Of a DNA stretch of 64,000 nucleotides, positions 38,023 through 47,500 are shown piece by piece (position 1 is the first letter of the stretch; each line of letters starts with the position of its first letter). The translations under genes were made by a program, and so were the position numbers. The DNA lies in contig NZ_JBLXIJ010000003.1 in NCBI RefSeq assembly GCF_048269545.1, forward strand, positions 1 to 64,000. Reading direction: 5' to 3'. The notes beneath the pieces are model-generated. The model did not search any database. It saw nothing but the letters and a program-made list of their open reading frames with translations, and was not told the origin of the DNA. Source of the stretch: Halpernia sp048269545. Lineage in GTDB: Bacteria > Bacteroidota > Bacteroidia > Flavobacteriales > Weeksellaceae.

Positions 38023-41000
38023 CTATTGGTGTTTTACAGAGAAACCGTCATCTTCTAATTCGTGAGGTGTATAATCTGCATGCATTTCTGCTTCGTAATC
38101 TATTGTTTTTCCTTTTGTCGCTCTTCGAATCAAACCATCAAAAATCGAATAAACAACCGGGACAATTACTAAAGTTAAAAATAGCGAAGAAACCAGTCCT
38201 CCAATGACAACCCACGCTAAACCATTATTCATTTCTGCGGCAGCGCCATTTGCCAAAGCGATTGGAAGCATCCCAAAAACCATGGCAATTGTGGTCATTA
38301 AAATTGGACGTAATCTTGCGTGATTGGCTTGTATCAAAGCGTTGTAGGTAGATTCTCCTTCTTCTTTTCTGTGATTAGTAAAATCTACAATCATAATCGC
38401 GTTTTTCGCGACCAGACCAATTAACATAATCATTCCTAAAATAGTGAAAATATTGATCGAATTATTTGTTAAAGCAAGCGCAATCAAAACGCCGATCAAA
38501 GCCAACGGAATTGAAAATAAAACGACGAACGGATACACAAAACTGTTATAAAGCGCGACCATTACTAAATAAACCAAAAGTATTGCAGCGCCCAAAGCAA
38601 GTCCCAAAGTTCCAAAACCTTCCGTTTGGTTTTCTTTATCGCCACTCCAAATCCAGTTCACGCCGGCTGGTTTTTTCAAAGTTTCAAATTTTGCTTGCCA
38701 TTCATCGGCAATTGTTCCCGCAGGTTTCCCAATCGCTTGTGCTTCAATAGTTACAGACGGAGATTTATCACGTCTTTCCAAGAAACTTGGACCAGAACCT
38801 TCTGTGACACTTGCAAATTGTTCCAATTTTATTTGTTGTCCGGTTTTATTGACAAAAATTAAATTTTTAACATCATTAATCGTGGAACGTCCCTTTTGGT
38901 TGTATTGAATATTAATATCGTATTCATTATCTCCGGCGCGGTATTTTCCATTTGTATTTCCGCTAAAAGCAGTTTGCATGGTTAATCCAACGGTTTGTAA
39001 ATTTAAACCTAACAAAGACATTTTATCACGATCCACTTGCACATTAATTTCCGGACTTCCGCCTTCAATACTCAGTTTTATTTCTGCTGCACCAGGAATT
39101 GTACGCAATTGTGCTTCCGCTTGTTTTGCATATTCTAAAGCAGATTTTAGATCAGAACCCGTTACAACTAAAGCCAAAGGTGCGCGTTCTGCACCCAAAA
39201 GTCCAATTGGAACAGTCTTCACTTTTGCACCAACTAAAACGCTTTCTAATTGTCTTTTTAATTTCGCTGCTGCGATAAAGGAATTGTCTTCACGTTTCGA
39301 TTTATCCACTAAAATAACGTCAATTTCAGATTTGTATGCAGTTGCTTGTGCGCCACCAAATCCATCACTGGTTTGTCCGACGGTTGTAATGACACGCGAA
39401 ACTTCTTTTTGAGAAGTTAAATATTTTTCTGCTTTTTGAGCCATAAAATTTGATTGCTCAATGGACGCGTCTTTTGGTAATTCTATTTGAACTAAAAACT
39501 CACCTTTGTCAATTTTGGCGAAAAATTCACCACCAATAAAACCGCCACCAAATAAGCCGAAAATGGATCCAAAAAATAAAACAACGACCAAAACCATTGA
39601 TATTATTTTATTTTTTCTACTTTTTAAACACCATTTTAAAAGTCCGGAAACCCAGTTTGTAAACATATCCAATCGTTGCTCAAAGGCTAAAATGAATCTT
39701 TGAAAAATATTGGCACCAGTTAATTTTTCTAATTTTCCATATCTGGAAGATAACCACGGAACGATTGTAAATGACGAAAGTAATGACAATAAAGTCGCAA
39801 TAACAACAGTCACACAAAACTGTGAAATAATATTAGAAACCAAACCTGTACTTAACGCAATTGGCAAAAATACCACCACAATTACAAGCGTAATTGCCAT
39901 TACTGTAAAGCCAATTTCGGAAGTTCCATCATACGCGGCGCGGACCTTATTTTTGCCCATTTCCATATGTCTGTAAATATTTTCCAAAACTACAATTGCA
40001 TCATCCACCAAAATACCGACAACTAAAGAAAGTCCTAATAAACTCATTAAATTTAAAGTATAGCCCAAAAGATAAATTCCAATAAATGTGGCAATCAATG
40101 AAGCCGGAATTGAAACCATTACAATAAATGCATTCCGAATACTGTGTAAAAACAGCAACATTACGAGCGCCACTAAAACTACGGCAATTAATAAATCGTG
40201 CGTTACATTATCTGCAGCATTCAATGTAAATAAAGTGGAATCATTTACAATATCAATTTTTACATTTTGTTTTTTATAATCCGTTTCAATCTTTTTAATT
40301 GCGGCGCGCGTTTTCTCACTCACGGCTACTGCATTTGCATCGGTTTGTTTCACAACTTGCAAAATTATTGCTGCTTTTTGATCTACTCTCGCGATTTTTT
40401 CCACATCTTTCTGACCATCTTCTACAAAAGCAACATCGCCCAAACGAACTTGTGCGCCATCTTTTGTTTGTAAAACCAGATTATTTAATTCTTCAATACT
40501 TCTGTATTTCCCAGAAAGTCTAATGATTGTAGAATTATCTCTGGTTTTCACATTTCCTGTTGGGAAATCTAAATTTGAACTTAAAATAGCCTGTTGAATT
40601 TCTGGAACAGATAAACCAAAACCTTCAATTTTTGCTGGATCGAGATTCACTTTTATCTCACGTTCCTGTCCTCCAACTAATTTCACTTGCGCTACACCTT
40701 GAATTCTGGAAAGAACTGGTTCAATTTTTTTATCTAAAAGGTCGTAAAAATCTTTTTGATTTAAATTAGAAGTTGCACCAGCGGTAATAATTGGCAAATC
40801 ACTCAATGAAAATTTTAAGAGAGCGGGCGGTTTTGCATCTTCTGGCAGATTCGCAGTAATTGCATTTATTTTTCTTTGTGCGTCATTAATCGCGTAATTC
40901 GTATCTGCGCCTGCATTTAAAGTAACCGTAACGAGTGAAAGACTTTCAAACGATTTTGACTCTACTTTTTTAACGTTTTCGAGCGAAGAAATGGCATCTT

Positions 41001-41202
41001 CAATTTTTTTAGTTACGGAATTTTCAACTTCACTCGGCGAAGCACCTGGATAAACCGTAGAAATTGTGATGGTATTAATATCAAATTTCGGGATAAGTTC
41101 GTAGCCTAAACTATTGTAACTAACGATTCCGCCAATCGTTAAAATTGCGAAAAGCACAATAATTAACGTGGGACGTTTTATGGATATTTCTGCTAATTTC
41201 AT
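38023..41202 (-). CDS. RND multidrug efflux transporter, inner-membrane pump
   Basis: This 1059-residue protein of the HAE-1 (AcrB-like) group exports drugs or other hydrophobic compounds using proton motive force. It starts 'MKLAEISIKRPTLIIVLFAI', with the large first loop ('YPGASPSEVENSVTKKIEDA'). The proton relay Asp pair is in 'VVGILVDDAIVVLENIYRHM' at about residue 405, and the Lys in 'LMLIGLVAKNAIMIVDFTNH' at about 930. Length and 12-helix topology are normal. It is the last gene of the operon with TolC-type, adaptor and TetR genes; a 144-bp gap separates it from the adaptor. Confidence 0.95.
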   Translation of the reverse strand: MKLAEISIKRPTLIIVLFAILTIGGIVSYNSLGYELIPKFDINTITISTVYPGASPSEVENSVTKKIEDAISSLENVKKVESKSFESLSLVTVTLNAGADTNYAINDAQRKINAITANLPEDAKPPALLKFSLSDLPIITAGATSNLNQKDFYDLLDKKIEPVLSRIQGVAQVKLVGGQEREIKVNLDPAKIEGFGLSVPEIQQAILSSNLDFPTGNVKTRDNSTIIRLSGKYRSIEELNNLVLQTKDGAQVRLGDVAFVEDGQKDVEKIARVDQKAAIILQVVKQTDANAVAVSEKTRAAIKKIETDYKKQNVKIDIVNDSTLFTLNAADNVTHDLLIAVVLVALVMLLFLHSIRNAFIVMVSIPASLIATFIGIYLLGYTLNLMSLLGLSLVVGILVDDAIVVLENIYRHMEMGKNKVRAAYDGTSEIGFTVMAITLVIVVVFLPIALSTGLVSNIISQFCVTVVIATLLSLLSSFTIVPWLSSRYGKLEKLTGANIFQRFILAFEQRLDMFTNWVSGLLKWCLKSRKNKIISMVLVVVLFFGSIFGLFGGGFIGGEFFAKIDKGEFLVQIELPKDASIEQSNFMAQKAEKYLTSQKEVSRVITTVGQTSDGFGGAQATAYKSEIDVILVDKSKREDNSFIAAAKLKRQLESVLVGAKVKTVPIGLLGAERAPLALVVTGSDLKSALEYAKQAEAQLRTIPGAAEIKLSIEGGSPEINVQVDRDKMSLLGLNLQTVGLTMQTAFSGNTNGKYRAGDNEYDINIQYNQKGRSTINDVKNLIFVNKTGQQIKLEQFASVTEGSGPSFLERRDKSPSVTIEAQAIGKPAGTIADEWQAKFETLKKPAGVNWIWSGDKENQTEGFGTLGLALGAAILLVYLVMVALYNSFVYPFVVLFSIPLALIGVLIALALTNNSINIFTILGMIMLIGLVAKNAIMIVDFTNHRKEEGESTYNALIQANHARLRPILMTTIAMVFGMLPIALANGAAAEMNNGLAWVVIGGLVSSLFLTLVIVPVVYSIFDGLIRRATKGKTIDYEAEMHADYTPHELEDDGFSVKHQ

Positions 41203-41346
41203 ATGGATATGATAATTTTTTTAAGGTCGTATGCTACCGCCAAAATTCGATACTGAACTCTAAACAGTTTCGTAGAGGTCGATTTCATATATATTTTTAA
41301 ATAATTAAATTACATCTAGAATTAAAAAAATTCTAAAGTCGAATTT

Positions 41347-42423
41347 CTATTTGGCGATCTGAACTTTATCGCCGTTCACCAAATTAATTTGTCCCGTTGT
41401 TGCAACAATTTGATCCGGTTTTAAACCGTCAATAATTTCGATTTTATCTCCAAAAATTCTACCTGTTGTTACTTTTGTAAGCGTTACAGTTTTATCTTTA
41501 TTAATTACGAAAACTTGTCCGCTACTTACACCGTCAACAAATGCTTCTTTCGGCACAATTAACATGGCGTGAGAAATTCCTTTGTCTTTGGAAGAAAAAA
41601 CTGCCGTTCCGTACATTCCTGCGCGCAATTTATTTTTAGACATATTTGAGATCTGAATTTCAACAGGAAAACTCAAAGAAGCATCTGCCAAAGGCGCGAT
41701 AAATGTGATTTTCCCACCAAAAGTATCTTCTGGAAAAACACTTGCTTTCACTTCGATTTTATCACCCAAATGCAAATTCGCCACTTGCGCTTCAGTAACG
41801 GTCACTTTTAATTTTAAACTGGAAACATTCACAATATCAAACATCGCCGTTCCTGGTGCAACAACACTTCCTGGTTCGATGTAACGTCTATTTACGACAC
41901 CATTTATCGTAGCGCGAACATTGGTATCGCCAACTCTGATGTTGGATTGATCCAATTGTGCTTTTGCATTTTTTAACTGCAGCCTGGAATGATCCAATTG
42001 TTGCTTGGTTACGCCGCCTGTTTTAAAAGCATTTTCATAGCGCTGATTATCGATAATGGCATTTTGATAAGTCGCTCTTGCAGTAGAATTATCAACTTCC
42101 AATTGGTCTTTTTTGATGGTTGCCAAAGTTTGCCCAATTCTTACGTTACTTCCTTCATCAACTAAAACACGCACAATTCTGCCGCTCATTTCTGAGGGAA
42201 AAGTTAAACTTTGAAAGGGCGCAAACGTTCCATTTGCCGAATAATCTGTAGAAATATGTTCGTATTTCACAATCGCAGAATTAACGATAACTGAGGTATT
42301 TGTTTGGGCCACAATTGCCGTCTGTTCCTTATTTTTTTCTTTATTTTTCTTTAAAGTATAAGCACCGAGAACTACTAAAATAATCACGAGAGCGGTGTAA
42401 ATGTATGGTCTTGCTTTTTTCAT
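41347..42423 (-). CDS. RND efflux adaptor (membrane fusion protein)
   Basis: This 358-residue periplasmic adaptor joins the RND pump to the outer-membrane channel. An N-terminal membrane anchor (YIYTALVIILVVLGAYTL) is followed by the biotinyl-lipoyl half-motif 'SGRIVRVLVDEGSNVRIGQT', a coiled-coil hairpin at about residues 105-165 and 'RATINGVVNRRYIEPGSVVA', then beta-barrel and membrane-proximal domains. It lies 24 bases downstream of the TolC-like gene. Confidence 0.93.
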   Translation of the reverse strand: MKKARPYIYTALVIILVVLGAYTLKKNKEKNKEQTAIVAQTNTSVIVNSAIVKYEHISTDYSANGTFAPFQSLTFPSEMSGRIVRVLVDEGSNVRIGQTLATIKKDQLEVDNSTARATYQNAIIDNQRYENAFKTGGVTKQQLDHSRLQLKNAKAQLDQSNIRVGDTNVRATINGVVNRRYIEPGSVVAPGTAMFDIVNVSSLKLKVTVTEAQVANLHLGDKIEVKASVFPEDTFGGKITFIAPLADASLSFPVEIQISNMSKNKLRAGMYGTAVFSSKDKGISHAMLIVPKEAFVDGVSSGQVFVINKDKTVTLTKVTTGRIFGDKIEIIDGLKPDQIVATTGQINLVNGDKVQIAK

Positions 42424-42447
42424 TTTAAAAATGTTTGTAATGAGTTT

Positions 42448-43791
42448 TTATTTAATGTAATGTTTCAAATCACCTTGCGATTTGTAGTATTGGATTTCTG
42501 CAATTTTGTAATCTAAAACGGCATTGGTATAATTATTTTTCGCCTGTACCAAAGAATTCTCAGCATCAAGTAAATCCGTCAAAGTTGCTAAACCATATTG
42601 GTAATTGCTTTTGGTATTGGTTAAAACAGATTCTGCTAAAGTCACATTCGCTTTTTGATTGTCAATAGCTGACAAACTGTTGTTGATCTGAGATTTTGCA
42701 TTTTGATAATCTAAATCTAAAGCCAATTTTCTATCCTCAATATCTGCGTCATTTTTCTCAATGTCAATTTGTGCTTTTGCGACTTTTGCTTTGGTCGCGA
42801 ATCCATTAAATATGGGAATTTTTATGCCCAAACTAATGGTAGAATAATCTGACCAGTTCACACCATTTGAACTTCCGTGTGTCAATGGAAATTTATTTCC
42901 TTGTCCTTGCCAATTGTAGCCTGCGTTCAAAGAAGCGGTTGGATAATATTCTGCTTCATCTGCTTTTTTCTGAAATTCTAAGAGTTCTTTTTGTTTGTTT
43001 AAAATTTTAATTTCTGTGCGGTTATCCGTGGAAACAGAATCGTCAAAAAGATGTGGTGTTACTTCCATATCTTGCGCAACCACTTCAATTGGCGTATTAA
43101 TCGCCATTCCCATATAAAATTTTAAAGCATTTTCGGCTTGCGTTACGGCATTTTTACTTTGCGTAATCACCGTGCTTATATTTGTCAAATTAACATTTGT
43201 TCGGTCTAAGTCAATTTTTTTAGCCAATCCATTGTCAAATAAACTTTTAATAATATTTCTTGCTTTTTCCGTACTTGCATAACTGCTTTCCAAAGTATTC
43301 AGTTTTTCTTTAACCGTAAAAACCTGAAAATATGCCGTAGAAACACGCTCGATAATTTGTTCTTCCGTCAAACTCGCATTTAACTCATAAAATTCTTTTG
43401 TCGATTTTGCGGCTTTTAAACCCACAAAAACCTGTTGATTAAACAAAGCCTGCGTTAAATTTACGCCTCCAACTGCAACCCATTTCTGTCCAAAAGGCAC
43501 CAAAATAGTTGTTCCAGGAGCACCGAAAATTTCGCCCGGCAAAGCACTTTCCTGCAAAATTGGATTGTAAGTTAAATTTGCTGAGCCCGTAATTTTAGGA
43601 AGCGCTCCGGCTTTGGCTTCCATAATTTGATAATCTGAATTTTTTACACTCAAAGCCGCCTTTTTAGCATCCGCTTTATTTTGTAACGCAAACTCAATTG
43701 CTTCTTTTAATGTAATACTTTGTTGGGCGGCAACTCTAAAAAAAGTTGAACCCAAAAGAAGTATAGATATTAATTTTGTCCACTTGGTCAT
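42448..43791 (-). CDS. TolC-family outer-membrane efflux channel
   Basis: This 447-residue protein has a signal peptide (LISILLLGSTFFRVAAQQ) and two OEP repeats of long helices: 'ITLKEAIEFALQNKADAKKA' begins the first, 'EIKILNKQKELLEFQKKADE' the second. The beta-strand inserts include 'GSANLTYNPILQE' and 'YYPTASLNAGYNWQGQGNKF'. The C-terminal 'YGLATLTDLLDAENSLVQAK' is a typical repeat end. It forms the trimeric exit duct for the pump encoded downstream. Confidence 0.94.
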   Translation of the reverse strand: MTKWTKLISILLLGSTFFRVAAQQSITLKEAIEFALQNKADAKKAALSVKNSDYQIMEAKAGALPKITGSANLTYNPILQESALPGEIFGAPGTTILVPFGQKWVAVGGVNLTQALFNQQVFVGLKAAKSTKEFYELNASLTEEQIIERVSTAYFQVFTVKEKLNTLESSYASTEKARNIIKSLFDNGLAKKIDLDRTNVNLTNISTVITQSKNAVTQAENALKFYMGMAINTPIEVVAQDMEVTPHLFDDSVSTDNRTEIKILNKQKELLEFQKKADEAEYYPTASLNAGYNWQGQGNKFPLTHGSSNGVNWSDYSTISLGIKIPIFNGFATKAKVAKAQIDIEKNDADIEDRKLALDLDYQNAKSQINNSLSAIDNQKANVTLAESVLTNTKSNYQYGLATLTDLLDAENSLVQAKNNYTNAVLDYKIAEIQYYKSQGDLKHYIK

Positions 43792-43838
43792 TACTTATCG
43801 TTTTATAATTCTTTATTATTTTTAAATTTAGTTCTAAA

Positions 43839-44444
43839 TTATTGCTTCAATTTTGCTTTTTCTAAAATCTCCCGGCCTTTTTCCGTGCTGATTGAATAGA
43901 GGTAAAATAAAACCCCTTCAAAACAGAAGTTACTTCTTTCGCACTGTTCATTTTCAAACAACACCGAATTTTCAAAGGACAGCATAATTTTTAACAAAAA
44001 TCGGATATAAAGACTTTCGTTAAAATCTGCTCTATAAAGTCCTTCTTCTCTACCCTTTTCAATGTTTTTTACTAAAAATTCAGATATTTTTTCGTTCATA
44101 TTCAAAATATGTTGATCAAAGATCGAAGGATAATACTTCAGTAACTGTCGAATAAAAACACTCTGATTGGTGCTGGAAAATTTCTCAAAGTCATTATCTT
44201 TTATCAAAACTTTTTCAATGGCATTTGTATTTTCTGCGTCATTGGTTTTGATGGTATCAATTATCTTTTGCAATTTAAAATCTAAAATCGCCGTTAAAAG
44301 TTCCTCTTTGTTCTTGTATTCTTCGTACAAAGTTCTTTTTGAAATAGAAACATGTTTTGCCACATCATCCATAGTGACGGCTTTTGCACCATTTTCAAAA
44401 AATAATTCTGAAACTTTTTCTAAAAAAATTGTTTTTTCATTCAT
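43839..44444 (-). CDS. TetR-family regulator of the efflux operon
   Basis: This 201-residue repressor starts at ATG 44444 ('MNEKTIFLEKVSELFFENGA'); the longer frame to 44483 would add residues encoded in the promoter region. The HTH is 'KAVTMDDVAKHVSISKRTLY' followed by 'EEYKNKEELLTAIL'. The C-terminal ligand domain is not family-specific. It is the first gene of the efflux operon, 47 bases before the TolC gene, so it probably represses its own operon. The upstream stretch 44455-44505 has an imperfect inverted repeat of ACTTAAAAA and TTTTTTTAAGT that could be the operator. Confidence 0.9.
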   Translation of the reverse strand: MNEKTIFLEKVSELFFENGAKAVTMDDVAKHVSISKRTLYEEYKNKEELLTAILDFKLQKIIDTIKTNDAENTNAIEKVLIKDNDFEKFSSTNQSVFIRQLLKYYPSIFDQHILNMNEKISEFLVKNIEKGREEGLYRADFNESLYIRFLLKIMLSFENSVLFENEQCERSNFCFEGVLFYLYSISTEKGREILEKAKLKQ

Positions 44445-44518
44445 AATAAGATGCAAAGATATTCTAAAAAAACTTAAAAACAAAAATAGTTTCCAAGTTT
44501 TTTTAAGTATTCTAATAA

Positions 44519-47500
44519 TTAATTTAGAAAGAATTCAAATTTATTCATTGTATTAAATAAAGACAAAGTTTCTTCATTGATCGCAATATGCGTTTGTACA
44601 GAATGCATCTCGATATGAGACTCTTCTTTATTTTTAATATAAAAATTTAATTTTTTATCACCTTTTTTCTTAATTAATGATTGAAAAAATTCTAAATCTT
44701 GTTTACGCAAATCTTCCAAATTAATTACAACACTCATACTTTTTGCAAATTTTTGTAAAGATTCTCGTAAATCTTCCACATCTGTAATATTCACAAAAAC
44801 ACGACCGTCTGCCGAAAGCGAATATTTAAATTTAATAATCACAAAACGTTGCACATCTACTTTATCACGAAGTCTCAAGTAATCGCGATCACCTAATCGA
44901 AAACTTTGACTTCCTGTATAATCTTCCAAAGTTAAAAAAGCAATTTTTTCTCCACTTCTTGGGCTGTCTTTTACTTCATATTCTGTGATTAAACCTGCAA
45001 CTGTAAACTCTTTGGAGCGGTCATTTATTTTTTTGCGTTCGTTCCACTCTATTTTATTTTCTACAAATAAACTAGGATTTAAATCTGCAAAAACTTGGTT
45101 TTTATAAACTTCAACTTCATCTAAATTAAGAAAATTGAAAGCACCTTTTGGTTCTACTTTTTTCAAAACATCTTCAATAATTTCTTCTTCATCATCGCTA
45201 TTTTCAATTAAATCTAAAACTTCAATATCATCATTTTCCTCTGTTATTTCTGTGGGTAAAATCACCGTTTCTAGTTCGATTTCTTCTTTTTTTGTTTCTA
45301 AAATTTCTTTTCGAGAAAGTGCGCCTTGTATAAATTTAAACTGATATTGAAACTCATCTAGCGGATGCGCAGAAAGATAAAATCCTATAATTTCCTTTTC
45401 TTTATTAAGTTTGTGCATATTTTGCCATTCAGGAGCTGGATTAATTTTTGGTTTTTCAATCTTCACTTCATCAGCAAAATCGGCAAAAAGTGAATGTTCA
45501 ATTTCATTTTTTCCTTCCTGAAAACTATGTCCATATTTTAGCAAAATTTCCAAATTCGTTCTTCCAGAATTATCGGTATCAAAATACTGAGCCCTGTGAT
45601 AAGAATCAACCTCATCAAAACCACCGCCGAAAACTAAACTTTCTGCGACTCTTTTATTCATTTGTGAAAAGGGAGTTCTTTCAAAAAAATCATAAATATT
45701 TTTAAAAGCTCCTTTCTTTCTTTCTTTTACAATTGCTTCACTCGGACCTTCTCCAATTCCTTTAATAGCGCCCAATCCGAAACGAATTTGTCCTTTGTCA
45801 TTCACAGCAAAATGGTAAGAAGACTCATTTACATCTGGACCTAAAACATCCACCCCAATATTTTTACAATCTTCCATAAAGAGTGTAATCTGCTTCGTGT
45901 TATTAATGTTATTACTCATCACACTTGCCATATATTCTGCCGGAAAATTGGCTTTTAAATAAGCGGTGTGATAAGCAATTAACGCATAACAAGTGGAGTG
46001 AGATTTATTAAATGCGTATTCTGCAAAAGCTTCCCAATCTTTCCAAATTTTATCTAATTTTTGTCTGTCTAAATTATTTTTTTCTCCACCTTCAATAAAT
46101 TTCGGATACATTTTATCCAAAACAGCTTTTTGCTTTTTACCCATTGCTTTTCTCAAAGTATCGGCTTCACCTTTTGTGAAATTAGCTAATTTCTGTGACA
46201 ACAACATTACTTGCTCCTGATAAACAGTGATGCCATAAGTTTCTTCTAAAAATTCTTTGGTTTCTGGTAAATCATACACTATTTCTTCAGAACCATTTTT
46301 CCGATTGATAAAATTTGGAATATATTTTATAGGTCCTGGTCTATAAAGTGCGTTCATCGCAATTAAATCCTCAAATTTTGTAGGTTTCAATTCGCGCATA
46401 TATTTTTGCATTCCGGGACTTTCATATTGAAAAATCCCAACCGTTTTTCCTTCTTTAAATAATTGAAAAGTTTTTTCATCATCCAAGGATAAATTATCTA
46501 AGTCAATTTCAATATTATGTTTTTCTTTAATTAATGCAATGGCATGTTTTAAAATCGTTAAAGTTCTTAAGCCAAGAAAATCCATTTTAAGCAAACCTGC
46601 ATCTTCCGCCACAGAATTATCAAATTGTGAAACCAAAATATCGGCATCTTTTGCAGCAATTGTTATAGGAACTAAATTTGAAATATCTTCCGGCGTAATA
46701 ATCACACCGCATGCGTGAATACCTGTATTTCTAATGCAACCTTCCATTTTTCGTGCAGCATCTAAAACAGGAAATCTCCCATCATTGGAATTTTCTAAAA
46801 TCATTTTCATTTCATCTGCCAAAACGCGATCTTCCGGACGTAATTTTTCCGGTTTTGCCAAGGCTTTTCCGATATTCATTCCGGGAGTTCCTGGAACTAG
46901 TTTTGCGATATTATTAGTTTCGGAAATAGAAACATCCATCACTCTTCCCGCATCTTTTATGGCAGATTTTCCTCCTAAAACTGAGTATGTAATAATTTGT
47001 GCAACTTGGTTTTTCCCATATTTTTCAACCACCCATTTTATAATTTTATCTCTTCCTTCATCATCAAAATCAATATCAATATCGGGCATTGAAATACGTT
47101 CTGGATTGAGAAAACGCTCAAAAAGTAAATCGTATTTTATAGGATCCACATTTGTAATTCCGATACAATAAGCGACCACAGAACCAGCCGCAGATCCACG
47201 TCCCGGACCAACCCAAACGCCCATTTGCCGCGCAACTTCACAGAAATCTTGCACAATTAAAAAATAACCTGGATAACCCGTTTTGGCTACAACTTCTAAT
47301 TCAAAATCAATTCTTTCTTTTATTTTTTCAGAAATTTCACCGTATCTTTTCTTCGCGCCTTCATAAGTTAAGTGTGTTAAATACGCCATTTCACCACGTT
47401 TTCCTGCGTCTTCTAAATCTTTTGGATCTAAAAATTGTTCAGGAATTTCAAATTTTGGTAATAAAACATCACGCTTTAAAGTGTAAGGTGTAATTTTTTG

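Noticed and set aside
38466..40523. Several open frames of 60-140 codons opposite the RND pump gene
   Set aside because: They are antisense shadows of a well-conserved gene in an AT-rich genome, with no promoter or family features.
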